A program made the position numbers and the translations under genes. From Bufo bufo (Eukaryota > Chordata > Amphibia > Anura > Bufonidae), in contig NC_053397.1 of the NCBI RefSeq assembly GCF_905171765.1, positions 116,391,295-116,455,294 of the forward strand: a stretch of DNA of 64,000 nt. The letters run 5' to 3'. This document shows positions 1 to 10,675 of the stretch, piece by piece. Below the pieces are notes generated by a model. That model was not told the DNA's origin. It did not search any database and saw only the letters and a list, made by a program, of their open reading frames with translations. Position 1 is the stretch's first letter, and each line of letters opens with the position of its first letter.

Positions 1-249
1 GCCAGACTGATTTCTATAACCCGCACTGGGATTGAGTGTGATTTAAACCAATGACCCCACCCAGTGCACCTGAAGGAAGGCGGATCTAGCACGACTCCAA
101 AACAAAACAAAAAACTAAACATGTGCTGCTAATCTGCACCTGTGCACCTCCGCACATAGTCAGAGCAGGGCATGACACTAATTTATTAAGAGGCAGATGC
201 CATAGGCAGACTGGAAACAGGCAGACTGAAAACTTACAGACTGGAAACC

Positions 250-525
250 TCGGGATAGGTCATCAATATCAGATCGGCGGAGGATGCTGCTGTCTCTTCA
301 TTGTATACCTGCTCGCCGTCGCAACTGCAGCAGTGTACAGGTGTAATTACAAGTAAGCCATCTCACCATTGAAATGAATAGGATGGTGGAGTTGTAATTA
401 TACCTGCTTACTGCTGTGGTTGCAAGCAGTTAAACAATGAAGACAAGGCACATGTACAAGTGCTGCAGTCTCTTAAAACAGCTGATCGGTATTGATCTGA
501 TATTGATCACCTATCTGAGGATATT
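250..525. repeat. Palindromic MITE, typical amphibian type
   Basis: The left part contains gataggtcatcaatatcaga near 254. The right part carries its degenerate inverse, ending cacctatctgaggat near 522. The inverted arrangement without coding capacity fits a short non-autonomous DNA transposon. Only its right half is repeated in the second direct repeat at 2339. The remaining 1-250 holds no recognisable gene. Confidence 0.5.
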
Positions 526-855
526 TAAGAGAAACCAGTGCACTCCAGTGTTATTATGCAATTAAAGTGTCATTTATTTTTCAGAAATATCCAGATTTCT
601 GATCCAGACATGTATACGCATATAAATCATTAATCTACAGTATGAATCACCGGACGTTTAGATCACTACTTTCTATTTTCCTACTGCCCATCCCCCCTTC
701 CCATTACGCAGCTGCCAGTGTTTAAGGCTGCACTGAAATACATTGTTGGGACTACTGTGCATGTGAACGGGAGTCCTTTTCATTGCGTTAGCTGACTGCA
801 GCTTTAAAGGCTGACAATGGGGAAATCGGGGACAGTAGGTAAACCAAAAGATTAA
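468..855 (+). repeat. 388-bp direct repeat, copy 1
   Basis: This stretch is repeated at 2339-2726 with no difference that I can see by eye. If the similarity is extended left to 461 (tgctgc) there is one mismatch at 467. It immediately precedes the Penelope-like element. Its left border lies inside a palindromic MITE, while its right border meets 5'-truncated Penelope coding sequence at 856. Confidence 0.9.
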
Positions 856-2338
856 TCACTAGAATTCCTTGATGAGTCACTATTGAGAACAGCACATTAA
901 TCACCAAGGGCTATCGTAAGCCCACAGCCACAAATTCCCTGCTGCACTATGACAGCTATCATCCACGTAGCGTAAAACGTGCAGTGCCTTATGGCCAATT
1001 TATTAGGCTTAAGCGCATAAACAGTACAGAGGTAGGCTATAGACAACAAGCCCTAGAACTCAAGAATAGATTGTTACGGAGGGGATACCCTGAAAGCATT
1101 CTAGACGTGGCATTAACAAAGGCAGGCCGCTTTACCCAGAAGGAGTTGCTTGAAGGCAAAAATAAAAGTAAAAATGAGAGATTTGCTTTTGCCTTCAAGT
1201 ATAGTCCTGTAGCAGACACTATTAGACAGGCTATATTCAAAAACTGGGAGATCCTCAAAAACGACGAAGGATTACAGGACTTAACGGGAAATAAACCACT
1301 TGTCACCTTCAAAAGATGCCATGGATAAATGTCAGGGATAAATTAGTGAGGAGAAGGTTGAGGAATATGAGAACAAAAAATTGGCTGACTGAGAACATCC
1401 CAACAGGCAGCCACAGATGTGGCAATTGTTCTTTCTGCAAATATATAATAAAAGGCAGGTTTGTCTTTTTTGCTGGCATGCAGCATGGACTCGTGCAGTT
1501 CACCACATGCAGAACTAAATATGTAGTATATCTGGTGTTGTGCGCCTGTGGCTCTTTCTACATAGGGAAGACAATTCGCCCTATGTATGAGAGATTTAGG
1601 CAGCACATGAATTCTGTTAAATCAGGAAAAGGATGTCCCAGATTGATCAAGCATGTGTTGAACATGCATGGTGGTAATGTGGAATGCCTGAAGTTTGCAG
1701 CTCTGGAACATGTACCGGCTCCACCTGCTGGTGGGGACAGGGATCGCCTCTTAATGCAAAGGGAGGCTGATTGGATCATCCGCACTGATGCAATGGGACC
1801 TCTAGGGTTAAATGACCGTAATGAGTTAAGTGTGTATCTGTAGTAAACACGTATTTAGCCTAGGTAGTGACTGTTTATGTTTGTTAGGGATGGTATTAGT
1901 CCGGTACCTGTATTTAGTGTTTCAGCCATTATTTCTTAGCTTGATTACTGATTTGCTCCAGGGTCAGAGATTTTCTGGACAGCTGGAGACTTGTTATAAA
2001 GGGAACATACAGGTAGCGTGATGTGATCAGAGGCCAGAGGAAGCGCAAGGTGCGCAAAACGGCCGTCGCCAGCTGATCACTCGTCGCATACACGCCTGTA
2101 TCCGCCCCAACCTGCTGTTACTTTGTACTTGTCTTTCCTGGATTAAAGATACTTTTTGCTACACCTGGGTGAGTGCCGCTATCATTTCTTCTTCATTCCT
2201 ACATTAATACCGTGAACTCTTTTGCTGATAGCAGAGCACCACTGAAGGGCGCCTTTTGATTGAGTTGCGCAGTTCCCACCTCTGAGTTGGCCGGAGACGC
2301 CGGCAGTGCCGCCTCACTTCTCTATTTGTATTGCTGCG
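856..2338 (+). mobile_element. 5'-truncated Penelope-like retroelement
   Basis: The segment lies exactly between two 388-bp direct repeats. It begins inside the C-terminal part of a Penelope reverse transcriptase, continues through a GIY-YIG endonuclease domain, and ends with about 490 bp of 3' untranslated sequence (1844-2338). Penelope-like elements commonly lose their 5' end and are flanked by direct repeats. Whether the repeats are element-derived or an unusually long target duplication is discussed in the findings. Confidence 0.85.
859..1843 (+). pseudogene. Penelope-like RT C-terminus plus GIY-YIG endonuclease, frameshifted
   Basis: Two overlapping frames encode one protein fragment. 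From about 876 to 1328 the frame carries the RT tail, including YRKPTATNSLLHYDSYHP and VPYGQFIRLKR, which are hallmark strings of vertebrate Penelope-like elements. From 1316 to 1843 another frame carries the linker CGNCSFCKYI and the endonuclease core YVVYLVLCACGSFYIGKT, followed by an arginine of the helix (RFRQH). GIY-YIG nucleases nick the target to prime reverse transcription. A shift of frame near 1316 and a further small indel near 870 break the reading frame. The catalytic palm of the RT lies upstream of the truncation and is absent, so the copy cannot be autonomous. Confidence 0.85.
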
Positions 2339-2726
2339 GTCTCTTAAAACAGCTGATCGGTATTGATCTGATATTGATCACCTATCTGAGGATATTTAAG
2401 AGAAACCAGTGCACTCCAGTGTTATTATGCAATTAAAGTGTCATTTATTTTTCAGAAATATCCAGATTTCTGATCCAGACATGTATACGCATATAAATCA
2501 TTAATCTACAGTATGAATCACCGGACGTTTAGATCACTACTTTCTATTTTCCTACTGCCCATCCCCCCTTCCCATTACGCAGCTGCCAGTGTTTAAGGCT
2601 GCACTGAAATACATTGTTGGGACTACTGTGCATGTGAACGGGAGTCCTTTTCATTGCGTTAGCTGACTGCAGCTTTAAAGGCTGACAATGGGGAAATCGG
2701 GGACAGTAGGTAAACCAAAAGATTAA
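2339..2726 (+). repeat. 388-bp direct repeat, copy 2
   Basis: It matches 468-855 at an offset of 1871. It follows the Penelope 3' end (tctatttgtattgctgcggt) and runs on into DIRS-like terminal sequence at 2727. That sequence is not present beside copy 1. Confidence 0.9.
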
Positions 2727-3120
2727 ATTACTATGACTGGTAATTTGGTTTCCCAATAGCCTCCACAAGAGGACCCATAGGAAGGTTTCCCCAGCTCCCT
2801 GGGACAAGAAACAAAATAAAAGCAGCAAATAAAAGTATTCTCCGCTTTACCTGTTTCAGTTAATGGCATTGGACATCGGATATCAGGCAAATAAAAAATA
2901 AAAAAAAAGATTCCATATTATACAAAACACAGAGAAAACATAGCAATTATACAAAAGAAAAATATACTGGGAGGGAATCCCCAGCGTTTTTGTGGAGGCT
3001 ATTTGAAAACCTAATTACCTGTAATTGTAATTTTCTCTTTTCCCCCACACTTCCACAATGGAACTCATAGGAGGATTTTCAGAGAAGAATATATTAGGAG
3101 GAGACTATAACAGACAAGAC
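2727..3120. mobile_element. DIRS-like inverted terminal sequence, relic
   Basis: Two inverted stretches face each other: tttcccaatagcctccacaa near 2750 and ttgtggaggctatttgaaaa near 2987. The left one, with the following cctgggacaagaaac, resembles the reverse complement of 23160-23240 (cctcccgggacaggaaac, tctccacaacagcactcat). That second site is the end of the DIRS-like element described there. No coding sequence is visible. The stretch 3121-3520 holds nothing recognised. Confidence 0.5.
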
Positions 3121-3525
3121 CTTACCTAAAATCAAGATCCTGATTTGCCAATACATTAAACTTATAATGTTCAAAAAAAGGTCATTGAGTTTGCCCAGGT
3201 ACCTTATGTAAGAGGAAGAGATGTGAGGTTTAATGCAGACAAAATGGAGTCAGATAACAGTGAAGGAAAGTTCCAGAAATTTCCTGGCTAACCAATCTAG
3301 AATCCTCCAGATATTCATTCCAGCAAACTAAAAGGAAGAGTCTAGGGACTTCTGTTTGTTGAATGACCAGTATGATAATGATGGGTGTCAAAGGGTTGTA
3401 AACCACAGCTGTTGTCCATGCAGATGGCGGGGGTTGTAGTAGGGTTAGGTAACACCTTTGTGTATATATACTGTTACTTGCAGTAATACAATTTCTAACA
3501 GTACTAACCACCATGCTGTACCCCC

Positions 3526-4490
3526 CCCTTTGTTTGAATCCACGGTCACTGCGTCTGCGCCGTGCAATTTACTGTCACACCCGATATGAGTGTTATTTTA
3601 TGTAGTTCTCTTCTCATCAGTTTAATCCCTGTTACGTCCCCAATCTGGGGTCCATTTATTGAATAGATTTTTCGAACGGGGAGATGGTTAAAAAAACGCT
3701 GGTTCCCTCTCCTTTGTTTGAATCCACGGTCACTGCGTCTGCACCGTGCAATTTACTCTCAAACCCGATATGAGTGTTATTTTCTGTAGTTCTCTTCTCA
3801 TCAGTTTAATCCCTGTTACGTCCCCTATCAGGACGTGTATTGAATGGATTTTAGACAACCGCAAACAGTTGTCAAAAGTTGACAAACTCCTTGCAGAAAT
3901 ATGATTTATCTGTGTGCGTCCTTCTTGTTACTTCCAATTTGGGCACTGCGCGTGCGCCGTGCAATGTACTCTGCCACACAGTATGAGTGGTGTGTTAACT
4001 AGTACTATTCTTATCAGTTTAATCCCTGTTACGTCCCCTATCTGGGGACTTGTGTTGAATTGATTTTAGGAACCGGGAAATGGAAAAAGCAGCTTGGTTG
4101 GTCCTCTTACTGCCAAGTTGGGGCACTGCACGTGCACAGAGCAATGTGCTGTGACACCCTATATGAGTGGTGTCTTAACTAGTACTATTCCTATCAGTTT
4201 AATCCCTGTTACGTCCCATATCAGGGATTGCCTTTTGTGAAAAAAATTAGTACCTTTGACTGCCTTCACAGTGACAAACGAAACTCTGATACACCAAACT
4301 GAATTGATTTTAGGAACCGGGAGATGGAAAAAGTAGCTTGGTCGGTCCTCTTACTCCCAAGTTGGGGCACTGCGCGTGCACGGAGCAATGTGCTGTGACA
4401 CCCTTTATGAGTGGTGTGTTAAGTAGTACTATTCCTATCAGTTTAATCCCTGTTACGTCCCCTATGCGGGGACGTGTGTCGAATTGATTA
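3526..4490. repeat. Five diverged tandem units of about 185-245 bp
   Basis: Five units each end in atcagtttaatccctgttac followed by gtcccc or gtccca, near 3617, 3803, 4012, 4192 and 4437. Each contains a block of the type gcactgcg-gtgc-gtgcaat then tatgagtgnt. The later units carry gacaccctatatgagtggtg, which also occurs in the repeat array on the other side of the hAT transposase (about 16216). I read them as 3' subterminal repeats of the hAT element. Confidence 0.7.
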
Positions 4491-4654
4491 ACCATTGTCG
4501 AATTAACGAACCATTACGACATCCTGAAATAATTTTGTTCTGAGCTCTGTACTTGCTTTGTATTGGAATTGATGGGGATTTTTTAAATTGTCTGCATTAT
4601 TTCTAATAAACTATTATGAGACTTTATTATGATATTTTTTATTTTACGTATTAA

Positions 4655-5993
4655 CCCCTTAGTGACCACCCATACGTGTTTTTACGGCGGTCACCAAGGG
4701 GCCTTAGGCTGGGCCGCCGCGTTTTTACGGCGGCCCAGTTTAAGCGCCGCGCGGCTCCCCCGTGCAGCGGGGAGCGCGGACCTGGCTCTCATATGAGAGC
4801 CGGGTCCCTGCTCTAACAGCCCGGAACGGCAGGAGTGCCGATCCGGGCTGTTTAACCCTTTACATGCCGGGCGCAATGGCGCCCGCTGCATGTAAAGTGG
4901 TGACAGAGGGAGCGGACTACCTCTGTCTCCCATCAGCACCCCGAAAATGCGATCGCGGGGTGCTGATGTGCTGGGAAGCTTACCTTGCTTCCGATGAGGG
5001 CCCGAGCCTGTCTTCAGTTACTTCCAGCAGGCTGTGCCTCTCTGGCGCAGCCTGCTGGTCAATGTTTGAATAGCATTGCTATTGAAATGCAATGCATTAT
5101 AGAGATAATGCATTACATTTTAAAAGCAATCAAAATACTGTATATTATAGTCCCCTTGTGGGACTATTAAGTAGTAAAAAAAATAGAAAAAAAATACACA
5201 TTTATTAAATAAAAAAAATTCCATAAAATAAAAAAATATGCCTTTTTTTCCATTGAAAATACGCTTTTCAATGAAAAAAATTGCAAAAAGAAAATATCGA
5301 CCATATGTTTGGTATTGCCGCGTCCGTAACGACCGGGACTACATAAATATTACATAAATTATCCCCTATGGTGAACGCCGTAAAAAATAAAAAAAGACAG
5401 AATTTCGAATGTATTCTTAGTTTCCACCGAAAAAAAACGTAATAACAAGCGATCAAAAAGCGGCATTTACTCCAAAATCATACCCATGAAAAAAACAAGT
5501 TGTCTTTCAAAAATCAAGCCCTCACACAATTCCATATAAAGAAATAAAAAAAAGTTATGGGTCTTGTGAAGTGGCAATGCAAAATAATTTTTGGGGTTAA
5601 TAAAAGGTGTTTTATTGCAAAAAAAGTAGTAAAATGTAAACAAAATTATAAGTATTTAGTATCACTGTAATCGTACTGACCCAGAGAATAAAGATATTAT
5701 GTTATTTGTACCGAAAAATGAACGCCAAAAAATGTATAATGTAAAAACGCAGTGGCAGTATTGCTATTTTTCCCCATCTTCCTCCCAGAAAGAGTTAATA
5801 AAAGTTAATCAGAAAGTTATGTGTACCCCAAAATGGCGCCATTAAAAACTACAACTTGTCCCGTAAAAAACAAGCCCTCATAAAGCTATATAGATGAAAA
5901 AATAAAAAAGTTATAGCTCTTGGAACGAGACCATAAAAAAAGGAAGAAAAACGCTTGGTCATAAAGGCCCAAACAGGCTTGGTCACTAAGGGG
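4655..5993. mobile_element. piggyBac-like non-autonomous element, TTAA-flanked
   Basis: The element is bounded by CCCCTTAGTGACC (4655-4667) and GGTCACTAAGGGG (5981-5993), a perfect 13-bp terminal inverted repeat. Both ends are flanked by TTAA (4651-4654 and 5994-5997), the target site duplicated by piggyBac transposases. The left third is GC-rich (cgccgcgtttttacggcggc). The rest is A-rich with blocks such as tattgccgcgtccgtaacga. There is no open frame worth calling. Related sequence recurs at 28960-30480 and 50645-51790. Confidence 0.75.
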
Positions 5994-5999
5994 TTAAAA

Positions 6000-6430
6000 A
6001 CCCATACAACTTTAAAAAAAAAAAAAAAAATAATTAATGTTTTTTCTATGAAAAATTATCCAGCCGATCGTTTTTGGTCTGATCATAATGAAGCAACGGC
6101 CTTATCATCTGGGGTGTGGCAACATTGCCAACACACTCATAGAAGTGATGATCGCTTCATTGTCATACATTTTTTTGCAGCCACAGTGCAGCACCAGAGG
6201 ACAGAAAAATTAGGCATGTACACATGCCTGAAAAATAATGGTATTGTTTCAGCCGCTGTTGTAGCAGCGGCCGGAAAAATAGATGTTTTCCAGGCAGAAA
6301 GGTGACTAAAACATTGCGGCTTGAACCCTAGTTGGTGGCGGAGAATTCACGAAAGTCATCCGGTATGCAGACATTAAATACAGCAGAGTGGGGACCATTT
6401 TGAGGCCAAGGCATGTCATCAGGCCTTTTG
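6000..6430 (-). other. hAT 3' flank between transposase and nested element
   Basis: This contains an A-run (6012-6029) and non-coding sequence that follows the hAT transposase on the minus strand. No conserved protein frame is visible. It is most simply the 3' untranslated and subterminal part of the hAT element. Confidence 0.5.
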
Positions 6431-6735
6431 TTAGTCAAACGTATCCCCCACTGTCAGTCCCTTCGGGATCCATGCCTCATTCATCTTAATGAAGGTGAGG
6501 TAATCAACACTTTTTTGAAAGAGGTGACTTCTCTTGTCAGTGACAATGCCTCCTGCTGCACTGAAGGTCCTTTCTGACAAGACACTTGAAGCGGGGCAGG
6601 CCAGAAGTTCTATCGCAAACTGGGATAGCTCAGGCCACAGGTCAAGCCTGCACACCCAGTAGTCAAGGAGTTCATCGCTCCTCAGAGTGTCGATATCTGC
6701 AGTTAAGGCGAGGTAGTCTGCTACCTGTCGGTCGG
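6431..6735 (-). pseudogene. hAT transposase C-terminal dimerisation domain
   Basis: The frame reads ADIDTLRSDELLDYW, then LACPASSVLSERTFSAAG and DKRSHL, the canonical hAT family dimerisation motif, and stops at 6431. It belongs to the same transposase as 6918-8807. The intervening 6736-6917 is shifted in frame, with a stop immediately before PDRQVADYL on the minus strand. The domain mediates transposase oligomerisation. Confidence 0.85.
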
Positions 6736-6917
6736 GTCATTCTCTAAGGCTGGATCCCGAAGGGCTGTGGCGATGTGTAGGACTGAAAAAGCTCTGCATG
6801 TCCTTCATCAACAACACATCTGTAAAGCGTCCTGTCCTTGCCGCTGTGGTCATGGTAGGAGGAGGATTACTTTCACCTCTTCCCCAGTTAGATTCCCGTT
6901 GTGCTGTGACATCCCCC

Positions 6918-8807
6918 TTATAAGCTGTGTAAAGCATATTTTTTTTGTTTGGTTTTGAACTGCTGCATCCTTTCCGACTTTTGGTAATTTGGTAACATTT
7001 CCGCCACTTTCTGCTTATACCGGGGGTCTAGTAGCGTGGCCACCCAGTACAGGTCGTTCTCCTTCATCCTTTTTATACGAGGGTCCCTCAACAGACATGA
7101 CAGCATGAAAGACACCATTTGCACAAGGTTGGATGCCGAGCTACTCATTTCCCGTTCCTCGTCCTCACTGATGTCATTGACGGTCTGTTCTTCCCCCCAG
7201 CCACGTACAACACCATGGGTCCCAGATAGGTGACAACAACGAGCACCCTGGGATGCCTGCTGTGGTTGGTCTTCCTCCTCCTCAAATCCACATTCCTCCT
7301 CTGACTCCTCTTCTTCATACTCCTCTTCCAGCATTGCCGCAGGTCCGGCAAGCGATGATGACAAGGCCGTTTCTGGTGGTGATGGTGACCACAACTCTTC
7401 CTCTTCCTCTTCACACTCATCTACAGCCTGATCCAGCACTATTCGCAGGGCACGCTCCAGGAAGAAAACAAATGGGATGAGGTCACTGATGGTGCCTTCA
7501 GTGCGACTGACTAGGTTTGTCAACTCCTCAAGAGGACGCATGAGCCTACAGGCATTGCGCATGAGCGTCCAGTAACGTGGCAAAAAAAATCCTAGCTCCA
7601 CAGAGGATGTCCTAGCACCCCGGTCATACAAATACTCGTTGACTGCTTTTTCTTGTTGGAGCAGGCGGTCGAACATTAGGAGTGTTGAATTCCAACGTGT
7701 CGGGCTGTCGCAAATCAAGCGCCTCACTGGCATGTTGTTTTGCCGCTGAATATCGGAAAAGTGCGCCATGGCCGTGTAGGAACGCCTTAAATAGCCACAC
7801 ACCTTCCTGGCCTGCTTGAGGACGTCCTGTAAGCCTGGGTACTTAGACACAAAGCGTTGTACGATGAGATTCAACACATGTGCCATGCACGGCACATGTG
7901 ACAACTTGCCCAAATTCAATGCCGCCAACAAATTGCTTCCATTGTCACACACCACTTTGCCGATCTCCAGTTGGTGCGGGATCAGCCACTGATCCACCTG
8001 TGCATTCAGGGCAGACAGGAGTGCTGGTCTGGTGTGGCTCTCTGCTTTCAGGCAAGTCAACCCCAAGACAGCGTGACACTGTCGTATCCGGGATGTGGAA
8101 TAGCCCCTGGGGAGCTGGGGGGATTCAGTTGATGTGCAGCCAGACGCCGCAGCAGAAGAGGACTCAGCCGAGGAGGTTATCGAAGAGGATGGAGTAGGAG
8201 GAGTAGAGGAGGTGGCAGTAGGCCTGCCTGCAAGTCGTGGCGGTGTCACCAACTCCGCTGCAGTGCCACGCATTCCATGCTTGTCAGCTGTCAGCAGGTT
8301 GACCCAATGCGCAGTGTAGGTGATATACCTGCCCTGACCGTGCTTTGCAGACCAGGTATCAGTGGTCAGATGGACCCTTGCCCCAACACTGTATGCCAGA
8401 GATGCAATGACTTCCTTTTCAATAACAGAGTAGAGGTTTGCGATTGCCTTTTTTGAAAAAATATTTTGTCCGGGTACCTTCCACTGTGGTGTCCCAATGG
8501 CGACAAATTTTTTGAAGGCCTCAGACTCCACCAGCTGGTATGGTAAAAGCTGTCTGGCTAAGAGTTCCGTCAAGCAAGCTGTCAGACGCCGGGCAAGGGG
8601 GTGACTCTGTGACATTGGCTTCTTACGCTCAAACATTTCCTTGACAGACACCTGACTGTGGGCAGATGAGATGGAACTGCTGAAGGTGAGAGGCGGAGTG
8701 GCAGGTGGTTGAGAGGGGTCAAGGAGGACAGCAGTGGTTGACGTGGCTGAAGATGCTGGACCAGGAGGAGGATGGTGGCTTTGAGTTTGTGTGCTGCTTG
8801 TACTCAT
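6918..8807 (-). pseudogene. hAT transposase central region (629 codons)
   Basis: A long open frame on the minus strand encodes the RNase H-like core of an hAT transposase. Recognisable strings are VHLTTDTWSAKHGQGR (first catalytic aspartate region), VVCDNGSNLLAAL (second aspartate), CMAHVLNLIVQRFV and CDSPTRWNSTLLMFDRLL with the RW of the insertion domain. An acidic stretch (ECEEEEEEL) and LLDPRYKQKVAEM follow. The N-terminal 60 residues are Ser/Pro/Thr rich. The ATG at 8807 is probably internal: a BED finger lies upstream in the same frame beyond a TAA at 8811-8813. The C-terminus is lost by frameshift near 6930. The family is ZBED/Charlie-like hAT by overall motif order. This copy is dead. 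Confidence 0.85.
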
Positions 8808-8810
8808 GTG

Positions 8811-9374
8811 TTAATCCCATTGGCGTTTGTGATGTGAGATCATGTGCCTTCGCAAAGCAGTTGTATCGAGGTGGGTGTTGGACTTCCCACGACTCAGTTT
8901 CTTTTGGCACAGGTTGCAAATGGCATCGCTGTTATCAGAGGCAGACACACAAAAAAAATGCCACACTGCTGAGCTTTGCAATGACGGCATTCTGGTGGTG
9001 GCAACAGCATGCGTTGATTGGTGTGCTGTCTGGCTGACCCCGGGTGCCGATACATGCTATCTGACTGTGCCACTAGCTCCTTGCGACGACATCCCCCTGC
9101 TTCCAACTCGTCACCTCCTTCTCTCTGTCTCCCCTTCTGAACTTTCCCCCTCTTCTTCTTCTCTTCGAGCAGGCACCCACGTGGCATCCATGGACACATC
9201 GTCATCATCAACCACTTCACTTGTATCTGACACCTCAGCAAAGGAAGCAGCAGCGGGTACAACATCATCATCATCACACTGTACGTCCATGTGTGTAATC
9301 CTGCCTGACTGAGACATATCCCTGTTATCTACATCCTCTGGCAATAATGGTTGCACATCACTAATTTCATACAA
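8811..9374 (-). pseudogene. hAT transposase N-terminus: acidic region and BED zinc finger
   Basis: In the same frame as the central region, the minus strand encodes SAVWHFFCVSASDNSDAICN, then LCQKKLSRG and TTALRRHMISHH. This gives a C-x2-C and H-x4-H BED finger for DNA binding. Further upstream (9374-9111) comes an acidic segment with CDDDDVV, VDDDDVSMD and REEEEGESSEGE. In-frame stops separate these parts: TAA at 8811-8813, one near 9050 and one near 9110. Whether the acidic part is translated with the finger in intact relatives is inferred from frame agreement only. Confidence 0.7.
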
Positions 9375-9659
9375 CTGATGTGTAAATAACTAGTCTGACG
9401 GATCAAGTGAAGCGGCTGTGGTGGTAGTGGTGGTAGTGGTGGTGGTGGCGGCGGGCGGGCGAGTGGTAACTTGAGAGCAGGTGACCGAAGCTGAGCTGGA
9501 GGAGGATGGTGCGTCAAGGTTCTTAGCGGAAGCTGTTGAAGATTGGGTGTCCTGTGTAAGCCAGTCAAGAATTTTTCGGGTTCAGGGTACGTGGCCTCTG
9601 AACACTGGGCATTATTCCAGGGCCAGTGGAAATCACAGCTAAGTGATTTTTAGATAAGT
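9375..9659. other. Non-coding hAT interior with GTG-rich simple repeat
   Basis: It contains a trinucleotide-rich tract (gtggtagtggtggtagtggt and relatives near 9415-9460). No supportable gene was seen. It lies upstream of the transposase on the minus strand and could include its promoter. Confidence 0.4.
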
Positions 9660-9991
9660 GGTACTATGCGTGCAAGGTACTGTGCCACCCTATATAAGTG
9701 GTGGGCAGTGGGCACAGTACAGTCTGTGTGGGCCTGACACACACTGGCATGCAACTGCGATTATATCACAGAGAAAAAAAAAATTGACTTTAGTTTTATC
9801 TGCAAGGTATTGTGACACCCTGTAACGGTATGAGTGGTGGCCTGGCCAGTGGCCACAGTACAGTCTGTGTGGGCCAGACACTCACTGGCTTGCAACTGCG
9901 ATTATATTTATTACAGAGAAAAAAATAAATTGACTTTAATTTTATCTGCAAGGTATTGTGACACCCTGTAACGGTATGAGTGGTGGCCTGG
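9660..9991. repeat. hAT subterminal repeat array, left part
   Basis: Units of about 143 bp contain gtgacaccctgtaacggtat, gagtggtggcctggccagtg and cacagtacagtctgtg, and end in ttgcaactgcgattatat. The array continues at 15547 after the Ty3/gypsy insertion, which split it. Confidence 0.85.
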
Positions 9992-10643
9992 TGTAATGAC
10001 CGACGACACGCAGAGGGAGGAAAACAGGGAAAGCCCTGCCCAAGGGAGAGGGAAAGGTGGTGACCCCTAACTCACCTTGCGGCTGGCACCTGACTGCCCT
10101 GACGTCCCTAGACGGGTTCCTCACCCGTGCGGCGATCGCGTGCCTAAACCCTGGCTTTCCCTAATATGAGCCCTGGATAGTGAACAGGCCGGTGGGATCG
10201 CTAGTCCACACCACTATCACTAAGAGGGAAACACCAGGGAGAGGACAGACAAAACATACAAACACATACACCCAGGTGGGTGACCACAATAAACCAAAAA
10301 GGTCCAACAGGGATCTGGAGGGTAGCGTACTGGACCAACTACCAGCGAACGCAGCAACACAGCTCCAGAAGGTCAGAATAGATGTCCAGGCAGGAAGCTC
10401 TATCTCTGGCAACCAGAGAAGTGTGAGAGAGAAATATAAGGAGGTCTGGGAGTGCTGGACAAGGAACAGCTGAGGAGAAGGAGCTACGGATCCCTGAGTG
10501 AGCCAAAAGGGTTTGCTAAGCAAACCCAGAAAGCTACCATAAGGAAAACAGCCCTATCTTAAATAGAGCGTGCAGCCAACCGCTGCGACTTCCTGACCCC
10601 GGGTATAACGGAGTCAGGCGTGGTCCTCGACACCCTCGTGACA
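9992..10643 (-). repeat. gypsy-1 3' LTR (652 bp)
   Basis: On the plus strand it begins tgtaatgacc and ends ctcgtgaca, so it has TG...CA borders on both strands. It matches 14895-15546 with no difference noticed. It is the 3' LTR because gag-pol reads on the minus strand towards it. Confidence 0.95.
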
Positions 10644-10675
10644 GTACCCCCCTCTCTACGAGGGGCCTCCGGACA
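10644..10675 (-). promoter_or_regulatory. gypsy-1 polypurine tract
   Basis: Directly inside the 3' LTR the plus strand reads gtacccccctctctacgagg. On the element strand this is a purine-rich run (agagaggggggtac) abutting the LTR start TGTCACGAGG. That is the position and composition expected for the plus-strand DNA primer. Confidence 0.7.

Noticed and set aside
856..2726. Hammerhead ribozyme in the Penelope-flanking repeats
   Set aside because: Such ribozymes are known in Penelope-type terminal repeats, but I could not assemble the conserved CUGAUGA and GAAA core in either repeat. The gatgagtc at 871 lacks the partner segments.
3520..4490. Ordinary satellite unrelated to the hAT
   Set aside because: The units share gacaccctatatgagtggtg with the array on the other side of the transposase, which is better explained by subterminal repeats.
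10161..10523. 120-codon open frame repeated at 15064-15426, and its plus-strand partner of 97 codons
   Set aside because: They lie wholly inside the LTRs and are duplicated only because the LTRs are identical. No known domain.
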